DNA of 64,000 bases from Leeuwenhoekiella blandensis MED217 (GTDB taxonomy: Bacteria > Bacteroidota > Bacteroidia > Flavobacteriales > Flavobacteriaceae), in the NCBI RefSeq assembly GCF_000152985.1, contig NZ_CH672395.1, forward strand, positions 1,749,145 through 1,813,144, read 5' to 3'. Every line of letters begins with the position of its first letter. Positions within the stretch are counted from its first letter, which is position 1. Position numbers and translations under genes: made by a program. A model generated the notes under the pieces. It saw only the letters and a list, made by a program, of their open reading frames with translations. It had not been told where the DNA came from and made no database searches. Shown here piece by piece: positions 19,801 to 28,333 of the stretch.

Positions 19801-19932
19801 AGTAACAGTTCCGGAAACAGTCTGTTGTACGTCCGATATCGTTGTAGCTTTTGCTTCAAAAGAAAAACTAAAAAATATCAATACAAGACTGTAAACCGTA
19901 AATGATTTGAATTGTAGAATTTTTTGTTTCAT
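16810..19932 (-). CDS. SusC/RagA family TonB-dependent outer-membrane receptor (PUL arm 1)
   Basis: This 1040-residue protein has a signal peptide (to about residue 30, FEAKA). A carboxypeptidase-D-like domain (VSGTVTTAADGMPLPGVTVVVKG, residues 39-115) comes next, then a TonB-box-like DEIVVVGYG, a plug domain with GVSPGI...NPNDIASFDILKDASAASAYGSR, and a 22-strand-type beta barrel ending in SVGVNLSL. It imports oligosaccharides bound by the neighbouring SusD lipoprotein, energised by TonB. The gene is divergent from the tandem GH43 gene across 430 bp. Its leader carries the motif shared with PUL arm 2, so the same HTCS may control it. Confidence 0.95.
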   Translation of the reverse strand: MKQKILQFKSFTVYSLVLIFFSFSFEAKATTISDVQQTVSGTVTTAADGMPLPGVTVVVKGTSNGTTTDFDGNYELEVAADAVLTFSYVGMKTIEIPVDGQSTINATLEEDMGVLDEIVVVGYGTARRKDLSGSVSTIDLEDSPIANAPNTNVLQSLQGVSPGINIGPQNSPGRTPNILVRGQNSINGNNDPLIVLDGIIFLGSIRDINPNDIASFDILKDASAASAYGSRSANGVIVITTKKGKIGKPVINIQSSMGVNTWQNKFDMMNLDTYERKYAAQLGVDVDEITFDNPVATAYLEQRIDTDWMDFVSRNGVIQNHQVSVSGRTDNMDYYFSGGYSSEEGVIIGDDYTRLSLRARLNTDITDWLEVGIDGTYNNNDYSGIGGNVSDAYLMYPSAFPYRYDNMPQNAAASTNRELERWPMGSSVQNPLWGTNGTIQDIDKSDFFRFAGHALVKIPPIKGLSYRFNYSIDANYNIQDRFTFEDYYIGEAGANNYIERYSDEALRDRLSQANGYNSRTNRYTYVIDNIINYNRTFDEHYVDLTLVATRDFSYQKNVFLSGNDFSDNGNTSLGVNGISKATTILSSQEVIERSNVGYLARLAYTFKDRYHLNASIRRDGASVFGARRRFGNFPSVGLAWTASNEDFLSGNSTLSYLKLKASYGQNGNQGLEPYQTLARVLNGSDGNIEYEFGDAPSTIVYGVALNSLSSPDLGWETTSTFNTGFQSRFLDDRISFDLDLYFSQTTDQIFNRNIPSMTGFNSILTSLGQVNNNGLEINIGSTNIETEDFSWTSNLVYFRNRNKIKKLYGDDLDGDGVEDDDISNSLFIGEPIGAIYGFVYDGVVQADDTEYIANTGAVPGDAKFVDLNGDGEIDATNDRKILGYRRENFRMSLANTFNYKNFSLYVMLNGVFGGNNYYLAENPRHNSFGARFDTNEINHGWWTPENESEEFLRPNYLGNRYLGLQSRGFVRIQNVSLSYNFPSELLDKIKFKSAKVFANVQNLYTFTNWFGGGDPEVGIRPGDGTYPVPTTVSVGVNLSL

Positions 19933-20362
19933 AGATTAATTATTAGTTGAGTTTACTCGTGTTATTATCCAAATAATTTAGAGGATATAAAATGTTAACA
20001 ATTTTTAAAAAAACTGAAATGAATTAAAGGGGGTTAATCGGTAAAAAATAGGGGATTAATGATTCAATACGCCTAAAACAGGGACATTATGAAGAGATAT
20101 TGATATTTTATGTTGTGAGTTCAATAAAAATCGAACATAGATATTTTCTTTTTCTGGCGCTCAATTTTGTTTATAAATAGATGTTTTTTTAGGTATTTGG
20201 TTGAACTTAATACAATTCAAAATTAAAAAATTCTATTTAATAAATGTATAAGTTACATTTATTTTTATTTTATTTGTAGTGCAGGATCATTGTTTTTTAT
20301 TCTGCATTTAGTTGTTACAGAGAACCTCTGCAACTTATTACAAACACCTAAAAACATATACG
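19933..20362. other. 430-bp divergent intergenic region between susC (arm 1) and tandem GH43
   Basis: This region is AT-rich and contains no gene that I can support. It must hold two divergent promoters. The susC side has the shared motif at 20021-20065. On the GH43 side I see a run of T/A-rich sequence around 20225-20280 but no confident promoter match. Confidence 0.6.
20021..20065 (-). promoter_or_regulatory. Candidate HTCS operator upstream of susC (arm 1)
   Basis: Read on the minus strand, the order is GAATCA, CCCC, a T-rich spacer, GATT, CCCCC, TTTAATTC. It closely parallels 26972-27017 on the plus strand and ends 89 nt before the susC start codon. About 15 nt further on, both leaders have AAAATTG, whose TTG could be a -33 element. 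This is a pattern match by eye between two sites. Binding by the HTCS is inferred. Confidence 0.55.
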
Positions 20363-22534
20363 ATGTTCAAAGTTCGATTAGTAGTTGTACTGATGCTTTT
20401 ATTCTCGACTCAAGCATTCTTATCTTGTGCAGATTCAAAATCAAGTGAAGCATACAGTTCCTATTTATTTGTCTATTTCACCGGAAACCGACCCGGAGAA
20501 GAAGCTGTTCATTATGCCTTAAGTAGAAATGGCTATGATTATTATGCACTTAACGAGGATAAACCTATTGTAGATACCGATAGTATAAGCAATACGGGAG
20601 GTGTGAGAGATCCACATATTTTGAGAGGGGATGATGGTAATTTTTATATGGTACTTACCGATCTAAAAACAGCCAATGGCTGGAGTAATACCGAAATCAT
20701 TCTGGCAAAATCAAAGGATTTGCTCACTTGGGAGACTTCTCAAATCAATCTGGCTGAAGAATTTTCAGAGTTCAGTGACATTACCAGAGCCTGGGCACCC
20801 CAAACTATTTATGATGAACAGGTGGGCAAGTATATGGTATATTGGTCGATGCTACAGCCCGGAGGATATGATATCATTTATTATGCCTATGCCAACGAAG
20901 ACTTCACTGCTTTAGAGAGCACTCCAAAACAGCTTTTTTACAGTCCGGATGAAAAATCGTGTATCGACGCAGATATCATTAAAAAGGATGATAAATATTA
21001 TATGTTTTACAAAACGGAAGGAACCGCAACAAAAGGAATACGGGTTGCAGTATCAGACAGTTTAACTTCAGGTTATGTTCCTGAAGAAGGGTATAAAGAT
21101 CAAACCGATCGTGCGGTTGAAGGTTCATCTGTATTTAAAATGATCGATAGCGATACTTACATTCTTTTGTATGATATGTATGTAGATGGAAAATATCAAT
21201 TTGCAGAGAGTACAGATTTGCTCAATTTTGAAGCTCTAGGAGCAGATAAGGTTTCTATGAATTTTCATCCGCGTCACGGTACCATCATTCCGGTGACCGA
21301 AGCTGAAGCAGCACAGTTATTGAAAAAGTTTCCTTCAAAGAATTTGCCATTGATAACAGGAGCAAAAGCAGAAGCTGTAAGAAAACAAAATATCCTAGTG
21401 AATGCTGAAGATAAATCGGTGTATTTACCAGTTTATACAGATAGTAGTTTATCTAATCTCGATCCACAACTAGAGACGTTTCCGGGAGTAACAATTGCAG
21501 AAACCGGCGTACAGGATTTTTCTAATGGAACAAAGGAATACACGTTAAACCTTCCTGACGGGAGTACTTCAAAGTATACTGTTGAAGCTGCAACAGCAAA
21601 CAATCCGGTACTTGACGGATTCTATGCCGATCCTGAAATTATTTATTCAGAAAAGGATCAAAAGTTTTATTTGTATCCTACAAGCGATGGTTTTGATAGC
21701 TGGAGCGGAACCTATTTTAAAACATTCTCTTCTAAAGATCTTGTACACTGGGAAGATGAAGGTGTTATTTTAGACCTAAAGAAAGATGTTTCTTGGGCTA
21801 ATCGTAACGCATGGGCTCCTTGTATTGCAGAAAAGGAAATCAACGGTGCGCTGAAATACTTTTATTATTTCTCTGCTGCACAAACTATAGGTTTGGCAAC
21901 GGCAGACGATCCTGCAGGTCCTTTCACAGATTCTGGAGAAGCATTTGTAGGTACTAAGCCAGAGGCGATCAAAAGAGGAGGAGGTCAAATTATCGATCCT
22001 GATGTATTTATCGATCCTAACGATGGGAAAGCCTATTTCTATTGGGGAAATGGCTATATGGCAGGAGCAGAGCTTAATGAGGATATGATGTCGTATAAGG
22101 AAGAAACTTTATCCGAATTAACTCCTGACGGAACTTTTAGAGAAGGAACCGAAGTATTTTTTAGAAACGGAAAATACTATTTTATGTGGTCAGAAGATGA
22201 TACCAGAAGCCCTAATTATCGCGTACGTTATGCCACTGCAGATAGTCCGTTGGGGCCGCTCAATATTCCAGAAGAGAATATGGTGATCGAAAAAGATGAA
22301 GCTAACGAGATTTATGGTACCGGTCATAATTCGGTTATTAATGTGCCGGGAACAGATGACTGGTATATTGTTTATCACCGTTTTACCAGACCTAAAGGAA
22401 TCAAAATGGGAAGACCGGCAGGCTTTCACAGAGAAGTGTGTATCGATAAGTTAACCTTTGCTGAAGATGGTTCGATTATCGAAGTAACACCCACGCTTGA
22501 AGGAATAGCTCCGGTAACTATTCCGGCAGAATAA
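20363..22534 (+). CDS. Tandem-domain glycoside hydrolase family 43 lipoprotein
   Basis: This is a 723-residue protein when started at 20363, which gives a proper lipoprotein signal (MFKVRLVVV...FLSC). The longer frame from 20312 adds 17 residues with no signal character. It contains two five-bladed GH43 propellers. In the first the probable triad is Asp83 (GVRDPHI), Asp202 or Asp204 (CIDADII) and Glu253 (AVEGSS). In the second it is Asp423 (YADPEI), Asp547 (IDPDVF) and Glu594 (REGTE). Both sites therefore look intact. A linker of about 80 residues separates them. GH43 enzymes most often remove alpha-L-arabinofuranose or beta-xylose. In this locus an arabinofuranosidase acting on arabinogalactan side chains is the best guess. 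It is divergent from susC and has its own terminator. Confidence 0.85.
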   Translation: MFKVRLVVVLMLLFSTQAFLSCADSKSSEAYSSYLFVYFTGNRPGEEAVHYALSRNGYDYYALNEDKPIVDTDSISNTGGVRDPHILRGDDGNFYMVLTDLKTANGWSNTEIILAKSKDLLTWETSQINLAEEFSEFSDITRAWAPQTIYDEQVGKYMVYWSMLQPGGYDIIYYAYANEDFTALESTPKQLFYSPDEKSCIDADIIKKDDKYYMFYKTEGTATKGIRVAVSDSLTSGYVPEEGYKDQTDRAVEGSSVFKMIDSDTYILLYDMYVDGKYQFAESTDLLNFEALGADKVSMNFHPRHGTIIPVTEAEAAQLLKKFPSKNLPLITGAKAEAVRKQNILVNAEDKSVYLPVYTDSSLSNLDPQLETFPGVTIAETGVQDFSNGTKEYTLNLPDGSTSKYTVEAATANNPVLDGFYADPEIIYSEKDQKFYLYPTSDGFDSWSGTYFKTFSSKDLVHWEDEGVILDLKKDVSWANRNAWAPCIAEKEINGALKYFYYFSAAQTIGLATADDPAGPFTDSGEAFVGTKPEAIKRGGGQIIDPDVFIDPNDGKAYFYWGNGYMAGAELNEDMMSYKEETLSELTPDGTFREGTEVFFRNGKYYFMWSEDDTRSPNYRVRYATADSPLGPLNIPEENMVIEKDEANEIYGTGHNSVINVPGTDDWYIVYHRFTRPKGIKMGRPAGFHREVCIDKLTFAEDGSIIEVTPTLEGIAPVTIPAE

Positions 22535-22552
22535 GAACAGATTTGAGTATAG

Positions 22553-22587
22553 AAAGCTCCGTTTCTTTTGAGGCGGAGCTTTTTTTA
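22553..22587 (+). terminator. Rho-independent terminator after tandem GH43
   Basis: A 9-bp stem (22553-22561 with 22574-22582) encloses a 12-nt loop and is followed by a T run to 22587. It begins 18 bp after the stop codon. Confidence 0.87.
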
Positions 22588-22589
22588 TT

Positions 22590-22692
22590 GGCACCGCCAA
22601 GGGTTAAATACTCCGAGGCTTGTCTCGAAATTGAAAATTCGTTTCTAAGCAATGCATCTTGGGCCTGCCTTTTTCGGTTGACAGGCTTGCCG
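22590..22692 (+). repeat. Dispersed intergenic repeat A, copy 2
   Basis: This copy begins GGCACCGCCAAGGG and ends near CAGGCTTGCCG, and is the inverted partner of 14996-15100. Like copy 1 it starts a few bases beyond a terminator T-tract and points the same way as the terminated transcript. A further GCGCCAAAGGC at 22711-22721 may be the beginning of a third, degraded copy. Confidence 0.85.
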
Positions 22693-22764
22693 TTTGGTAG
22701 TTTACAGATAGCGCCAAAGGCTTAAATTCGTTTAGAATTTCCTGAGGCGGAATATTGAATTGTA

Positions 22765-25700
22765 TTAATTTGGTTTGAAGGCCGATGGTGTTTTTCCGAA
22801 GCGTTCTTTAAAGATCTTCCTAAAATACTTAGCATCTCCAAAACCAACTTCATATGCCGCTTGAGAAATGGTGAATTTTTCTTTTTCGATCAAATAAGCT
22901 GCGTGTTCGATCTTAATATTTCTAATATATTCATTGATGTTTTTACCGGTTACAGCCTTGATTTTACGGTATAGTGACGAGCGGCTCATTCCTATTTCTT
23001 CTGCCACCACGCTTACTGTTTTTATGCCTTGTTGCATATTTTTATAGACGATCTCGTGAAACTCTGCCAGAAATTCCTTTTCTACATCAATAAGCTTTTT
23101 TTGCTCCATTGCTTTACTACTAACCGTATTATCTTTTGGCGTATACGTTTGTAATAAAAATGAACGACTTTCAATTAAATTTTTTATTCTAGCACGTAAA
23201 ACTTTTACATTAAATGGCTTTAGCATATAATCATCGGCTCCTTTATTGTAGCCGGTCTCAATGAAGTTAAAGTTGCTTTTTGCAGATAATAAAATTATAG
23301 GGATATGAGAGGTCTCTTTTTTTGATTTGATAAATTGACAAAGCTCTATACCATTTTTGAAGGGCATCATCACATCACTTATGATCAAATCGGGAACATA
23401 TTTACAAGCTTGCGCAATACCTGCTTCACCGTCTTCTGCGTGTATCAAGTCATAATCTTGGGCTAAAGCAGAATCTAAGAATTCAAGTATGTCTGGATTA
23501 TCATCAATAAGTAGTATTAATTTTCTTTGATCTTCTGGCTTAACCAATAGTGGGTTAATATCAGTTTGTTTTTTTGACTGATCCGTTGTACTTTTTATTT
23601 GGTTTTCTATGAATTTGGTATTGCTCTGCGCGTTGGAGTCGTTATCTAAACATTTATTTAATAGGCTGTCGTCTTTAGGTAGGGTAAGTATAAAAGTACT
23701 TCCTTTATTAATCTTGCTTTTGACTTCTAAACTACCATTGTGAAGCTTAGCAAATCGTTTTGATAAGGCAAGGCCTATGCCACTACCGTCTTTCTTAAGG
23801 GAGGATTTGGATTGATAGTACCACTCAAAAATGTGGTCTAAGTCGTTCGGCTTAATACCGGGTCCAAAATCTTGAACTTTGAAATATGCATTATATTCAT
23901 CCTGTGAAAGTTCTATTTGAATTTTGCTCTGAGAGGTGCTATACTTTATTGCATTACTAAGCAGATTGTTTACGATGATCTGAATTTTGTCTATATCGCA
24001 ATAAAGAAATATTGGGTTTTGAGGCATTGTAATCACCAGTTCAATAGCTCTTCTTTTTAGTAAAGGATCGTAAGAATTAAGCCAAGCACTTATGTGTTTT
24101 GAGATATTAAATTGATTGATCTTTAACTCACTTAAACCTTCTTCACTTTTTCTAAACTCAAGTAATTTGTTAATGAATTGTAATAAACTATCTGCATTAC
24201 GCTTGATAAGTTTTAAGCTTTTAAGGTGTTGTTTTTGCTCTATCTCTAGAAGTAAAGTTTCTAGAGGTGCAAGAATTAAGGTGAGCGGCGTTTTTAATTC
24301 ATGGGAGAACCCTGTGTAAAAACGTATACGCTCTTCGTTAAGTTCTTGCTCGAGTTTACGCTGATTTTTTTCAAGGATTAATGAATTTGTGAGTTTTAAG
24401 CGCTCTGTGTAATAGCGTAATCCAGCCCAAATGAGAAAAATTATACACAAGATATAAAAGATATAAGCCGGGATGGTTTTCCAAATAGGAGGGGTAATAT
24501 GAATTTGAAGATCTTTGTAAAATGAATTACTAGCTAAACTTTCGGCTTTAATTTTTAAATTATAATCTCCCGGAGGGATATTACTTAAGTTAATGCGGTT
24601 TGCATTTTTCAAATCAATCCAGTGATCATTAAAACCTTCTAAAATATAAGCGTAGTTGGTGTTATTTGCGAAAGGAAAATTGAAACTGGTAAATTCTAAA
24701 GAAAAATTGGTTTGATTATGGTCAAGATTGATTTTGTCTTTATATGCAATGGATTGCTCTAGAACAGAATTTGCATCTTTAGAATCAATAACAAGGTTGT
24801 CATCGGCAAGTTTAAAATCTTTAATAACGATAGATCTCAGCTCTTGCTTTATATTTAATTCCTCCGGTTTAAAAACCGTGAGGCCTTTATTACCGCCAAA
24901 AAAGATTTGATTATTCCAACTTTTGATGACTGCTCCAACATTGTATTCGCTGATTTGAATATTGTTGAATGAATTTAGACTCTCTATTTTTTTACTTTTT
25001 AAGTTTAATTTGCTAATGCCTTTGTAAGTCCCTAAAAATAAAGTGCTGTCATTATGTGATATGATGCTATTTACAGTGTTGTTACTCAATCCTTCATACT
25101 CAGTATAATTTGTTGCTTTGTCATCCCCTTCTTTAAAATGAACTAATCCACCGTACTTAAGACCAGCTACAATGCTGTCATCTTTGAGTACTTTTATACA
25201 AAAAATGACATTTGTGGTAAGATCTTGCAAGTTTCCGTTGTGATAGGAGTAGACGCTTTGATCTTTCAGATTGTAACTTATAATGCCATTACCGTAAGTG
25301 GCTATCCATAAGGTTTGTTTGCTATCTATATCAATAGCACGAATATCCATTCTTGCAGATATTTTATCTAGAGCATCAACATAGTTGAATTTGTTTTTTT
25401 CAGGATCAAATTTGAATAAGCCTCCTCGGTTTGTTCCTACCCAAAGGGTACCATAAGGATCTTCAAAGATGCATCTCACGTCATAGCCATTTTCAATACT
25501 TCCTTGTAAATAATATTGCCATTGCTTTGACGTAAAGTTGTAGCGATTAAGCCCGCCTTTATAGGTCCCTATCCATAAATTGTTTTGACTATCTCCTTTT
25601 ATTACATTGAGATGATTGGAGGTAAGTCCATTTTTTTCATTAAAGACACCATGACTAAAATGTCCAGTTTCTGGATTGTAGCTGTCTACACCGCCACCAT

Positions 25701-26865
25701 CAGTTCCTAGATATATCTTATCAAGATCGGCTTCATATATACTGGTAATGCGGTTGTGAACTAATTTTTTTTCACCTATTAGGTCATTTTTTAATGATTT
25801 TATAGGTTCTTCTTTAGGGTCGACAAAATTGATCCCTGAATCTGTTCCGATCCACATATATCCATTTTTGTCTTTTTTTAGATCGTTTATGCTTGCATTG
25901 TAGATACTCGTCCCGTTGTCTTTTGGAGAGAACTTTATGATATCAAGGTTTTTTGAACTTTGTGTAAAGGATGGGATTTTAAAAATGTTTAGTCCGCTTT
26001 TATGTGTTCCTACCCAAAGCTGACCTAAATCATCTTCTTCAATAGCTATAATATTATCGCCGCTCAGTTCATTGTTCGCTTGACCTTCAGAAAGTGTTAT
26101 TTGTTCTCCTGATTTTGAAATACCAATTAAACCTGAGTCGGTACCCACCCATAAACTTTTATGTGAGTCAACAAATAGCGTATTTATTCGTTTGATCTCC
26201 TTTTTATTAATTGTTAGCGGTAAATGAGTTATTTTATGAGATTTGAGATCAATTTTATCGAGACCACCGTCAAAAGAACCAACCCATAATTTGTTATCTT
26301 GTTTAATTAGGCACGAAATTTTGACTGAGCTTAAGCCATTTGTGTTTTGATCTCCTTGCCCAAAGTAAAATTTCTGTTCTTTATCTTTAAATATAAGAAC
26401 GCCCTGATTATAAGCTCCAATAGCGTAAGTGCCATCTTGAAGGTTTTGATACGAATTTGTACTTAGGGTTAAATAGGAATTGTAGTTATTAAGCAAATCG
26501 AATTGCTCTTGTTTCTGATTGTAAATATTGAGTCCTCCATCTGTTGCTAGTACAACCTCACCTTGTTGATTGAACGAGATGTCCTGTATGTAATTATTGC
26601 TTAGCATAGAACTTTCTCTTCTGAAAACTTTGAACTCATCTCCATCATATCTATTTAAGCCATCTGCTGTACCTATCCAGATAAAACCTAAAGAATCCTG
26701 TTCTATTGTTTTTACAATATTATTAGAAAGACCTTGGTGTGTGTCTATATTATAGAATGTAAGCTTTTGCGTTAATGGTATTGTAGCCTCCTCTCGTGTG
26801 GTTTGAGCGAAAAAGGATAACGGAAAGGAAATTACTATTAGTAAAAAAAGATGACGTAACTTCAT
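22765..26865 (-). CDS. Hybrid two-component system regulator (HTCS) of the PUL
   Basis: This 1366-residue one-protein signalling system has these parts in order. A signal peptide spans residues 1-21. A periplasmic two-bladed-propeller sensor has repeated LWVGT/GGLNRY motifs (about 30-700), followed by a Y_Y_Y domain (about 720-790). One transmembrane helix lies near 795-818. The HisKA domain has SHELKTPLT with phospho-acceptor His855, and the HATPase has NNLLSNAIKYS, DFGPGI and GSGIGLALSKR. The receiver domain has IDDNPD and phospho-acceptor Asp1164 in ISDVMMP, and a C-terminal AraC-type HTH occupies about 1265-1366. It senses an oligosaccharide in the periplasm and activates PUL genes. It sits between the two arms, convergent with the GH43x2 gene and divergent from arm 2. 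All phospho-relay residues are present. Confidence 0.95.
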   Translation of the reverse strand: MKLRHLFLLIVISFPLSFFAQTTREEATIPLTQKLTFYNIDTHQGLSNNIVKTIEQDSLGFIWIGTADGLNRYDGDEFKVFRRESSMLSNNYIQDISFNQQGEVVLATDGGLNIYNQKQEQFDLLNNYNSYLTLSTNSYQNLQDGTYAIGAYNQGVLIFKDKEQKFYFGQGDQNTNGLSSVKISCLIKQDNKLWVGSFDGGLDKIDLKSHKITHLPLTINKKEIKRINTLFVDSHKSLWVGTDSGLIGISKSGEQITLSEGQANNELSGDNIIAIEEDDLGQLWVGTHKSGLNIFKIPSFTQSSKNLDIIKFSPKDNGTSIYNASINDLKKDKNGYMWIGTDSGINFVDPKEEPIKSLKNDLIGEKKLVHNRITSIYEADLDKIYLGTDGGGVDSYNPETGHFSHGVFNEKNGLTSNHLNVIKGDSQNNLWIGTYKGGLNRYNFTSKQWQYYLQGSIENGYDVRCIFEDPYGTLWVGTNRGGLFKFDPEKNKFNYVDALDKISARMDIRAIDIDSKQTLWIATYGNGIISYNLKDQSVYSYHNGNLQDLTTNVIFCIKVLKDDSIVAGLKYGGLVHFKEGDDKATNYTEYEGLSNNTVNSIISHNDSTLFLGTYKGISKLNLKSKKIESLNSFNNIQISEYNVGAVIKSWNNQIFFGGNKGLTVFKPEELNIKQELRSIVIKDFKLADDNLVIDSKDANSVLEQSIAYKDKINLDHNQTNFSLEFTSFNFPFANNTNYAYILEGFNDHWIDLKNANRINLSNIPPGDYNLKIKAESLASNSFYKDLQIHITPPIWKTIPAYIFYILCIIFLIWAGLRYYTERLKLTNSLILEKNQRKLEQELNEERIRFYTGFSHELKTPLTLILAPLETLLLEIEQKQHLKSLKLIKRNADSLLQFINKLLEFRKSEEGLSELKINQFNISKHISAWLNSYDPLLKRRAIELVITMPQNPIFLYCDIDKIQIIVNNLLSNAIKYSTSQSKIQIELSQDEYNAYFKVQDFGPGIKPNDLDHIFEWYYQSKSSLKKDGSGIGLALSKRFAKLHNGSLEVKSKINKGSTFILTLPKDDSLLNKCLDNDSNAQSNTKFIENQIKSTTDQSKKQTDINPLLVKPEDQRKLILLIDDNPDILEFLDSALAQDYDLIHAEDGEAGIAQACKYVPDLIISDVMMPFKNGIELCQFIKSKKETSHIPIILLSAKSNFNFIETGYNKGADDYMLKPFNVKVLRARIKNLIESRSFLLQTYTPKDNTVSSKAMEQKKLIDVEKEFLAEFHEIVYKNMQQGIKTVSVVAEEIGMSRSSLYRKIKAVTGKNINEYIRNIKIEHAAYLIEKEKFTISQAAYEVGFGDAKYFRKIFKERFGKTPSAFKPN

Positions 26866-26971
26866 GTATTATGTTAAGTAGTTATTACAGAATGAAAAAT
26901 TAATAAATATTTAGCGTATTAAGATTTTACTTACGTCATTTTTAATTAAAAGCTTCATTTATAGGTTGTTT

Positions 26972-27017
26972 GAATCAGCACCCCCCCAAGTTTTAATGAT
27001 TTCCCCCTCTTAATCTC
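26972..27017 (+). promoter_or_regulatory. Candidate HTCS operator upstream of PUL arm 2
   Basis: The order is GAATCA, a run of seven C, AAGTTTTAAT, GATTT, CCCCC, TCTTAATCTC. It parallels 20021-20065 read on the other strand and ends 87 nt before the GH43 start at 27104. AAAATTG follows about 14 nt downstream, as in the other copy. The site also lies in the upstream region of the divergent HTCS gene, so it could affect that gene too. Function is inferred. Confidence 0.55.
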
Positions 27018-27103
27018 ACGGTAAATGTTAGAAAATTGTGAAAGAGATTTAAAGACAATGTTATAAAACAGGTCTAAATCTTAAAATTTTAACATATATC
27101 GTA

Positions 27104-28237
27104 ATGAAGTATATTATTGCATTTTGTTTTGGCTTAGCCATAATACTAGGCTTTAAAATGTCTAAAACAGGACATGATACGTTTAAGCCAGGTGCTATTT
27201 GGGAAGATTTTGATGGCAATCACATTAATGCTCATGGAGGCGGTTTTTATTATGAGGATGGAACCTACTTCTGGTACGGGGAACATAAAGACCAGAATAG
27301 TCTAGCACAGGTAGGTGTGCGTGTATATAGTTCTAAAGATCTTTATAACTGGAGCAATGAAGGAGTTGCATTATCTGTAAGTAGTAATCCTGATTCTGAA
27401 ATCACCACAGGTTCTGTAATAGAAAGGCCTAAAGTAATCTTTAATAAAAAAACCGGTAAGTATGTGATGTGGTTTCACCTAGAGCTAAAGGGGCAAGGTT
27501 ATGCTGCTGCGCGTACAGGGGTGGCAACAAGTGATAGCCCGCTAGGACCATTTGAATATATAAAATCCTTTAGACCTAATGCTAATGTATGGCCTAAAAA
27601 TATCGATGATTCAGAGAAGGTATACAACGAAGAGGATAAAAGTTTAGAATGGTGGACTTCAGAATGGAAAGCATCTTTAGTTGATGGCTTATATGTACGT
27701 AGAGATTTTGAAAAGGGCCAAATGTCAAGAGATATGACCCTTTATGTAGATGATGATGGTACAGCATACCATATACACTCTTCAGAAGAAAACCAAACCT
27801 TACATATATCAGTTCTTACTGATGACTATCTAGACTTTACAGATACTTATGTACGTGTTCAGGAAGGTGGACAAAATGAAGCACCGGCAATTTTTAAATC
27901 AGGAGATACATACTATATGATAACTTCAGGTTTAACAGGTTGGAGCCCTAACCCGGCACGCTCATTCAAATCAAAATCTATGCTTGGCCCTTGGGAAAAA
28001 TTAGGTAATCCCGCCAAAGGTAAAGGAGCAGAATTGACATTTAGGTCTCAAAGTACTTTTGTCTTGCCAGTAGCAGGTAAAGATGATGCTTATATCTATA
28101 TGGGAGATCGTTGGAATCCTAAAAACCATATTGATGGAAGGTATATATGGTTACCTATCTCAATGTCCAACGGCAAACCAGAATTTCAATGGCATGATGA
28201 ATGGGATCTTTCCTTTTTTGAAACAGCATCACCTTAA
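27104..28237 (+). CDS. GH43 family protein, subfamily 24-like (probable exo-beta-1,3-galactanase)
   Basis: This 377-residue protein has an N-terminal signal or anchor (about residues 1-18). The core starts with NAHGGGFYYEDGTYFWYGEHK, a pattern I associate with GH43_24. It then has SRDMTLYVDDDG, HSSEENQTLHISVL, NEAPAIFK with the presumed acid Glu259, and FRSQSTFV with Gln316. GH43_24 enzymes lack the usual Asp base and use Gln or Glu there. This fits Gln316 and distinguishes it from arabinanase-type GH43. The family releases galactose from beta-1,3-galactan, bypassing side chains. It is the first gene of arm 2, directly downstream of the shared motif. Subfamily assignment is from memory of motifs. 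Confidence 0.75.
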   Translation: MKYIIAFCFGLAIILGFKMSKTGHDTFKPGAIWEDFDGNHINAHGGGFYYEDGTYFWYGEHKDQNSLAQVGVRVYSSKDLYNWSNEGVALSVSSNPDSEITTGSVIERPKVIFNKKTGKYVMWFHLELKGQGYAAARTGVATSDSPLGPFEYIKSFRPNANVWPKNIDDSEKVYNEEDKSLEWWTSEWKASLVDGLYVRRDFEKGQMSRDMTLYVDDDGTAYHIHSSEENQTLHISVLTDDYLDFTDTYVRVQEGGQNEAPAIFKSGDTYYMITSGLTGWSPNPARSFKSKSMLGPWEKLGNPAKGKGAELTFRSQSTFVLPVAGKDDAYIYMGDRWNPKNHIDGRYIWLPISMSNGKPEFQWHDEWDLSFFETASP

Positions 28238-28333
28238 AAATTTAAATTCGATTTGGGTTTACTTAATCGATTTAGTTAGTTCTAAAACTAGCAGACTAGA
28301 AATCAATTTAAAATAACTAATAACTAATCTAAT

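Noticed and set aside
20312-20362. Upstream start of the tandem GH43 protein
   Set aside because: The 17 extra residues have no signal character. The ATG at 20363 begins a proper lipoprotein signal peptide.
26981-26987. Run of seven C as a phase-variable tract
   Set aside because: It is short, and its counterpart in the other leader is four C, so it fits better as part of a shared regulatory motif. No evidence of length variation is available.
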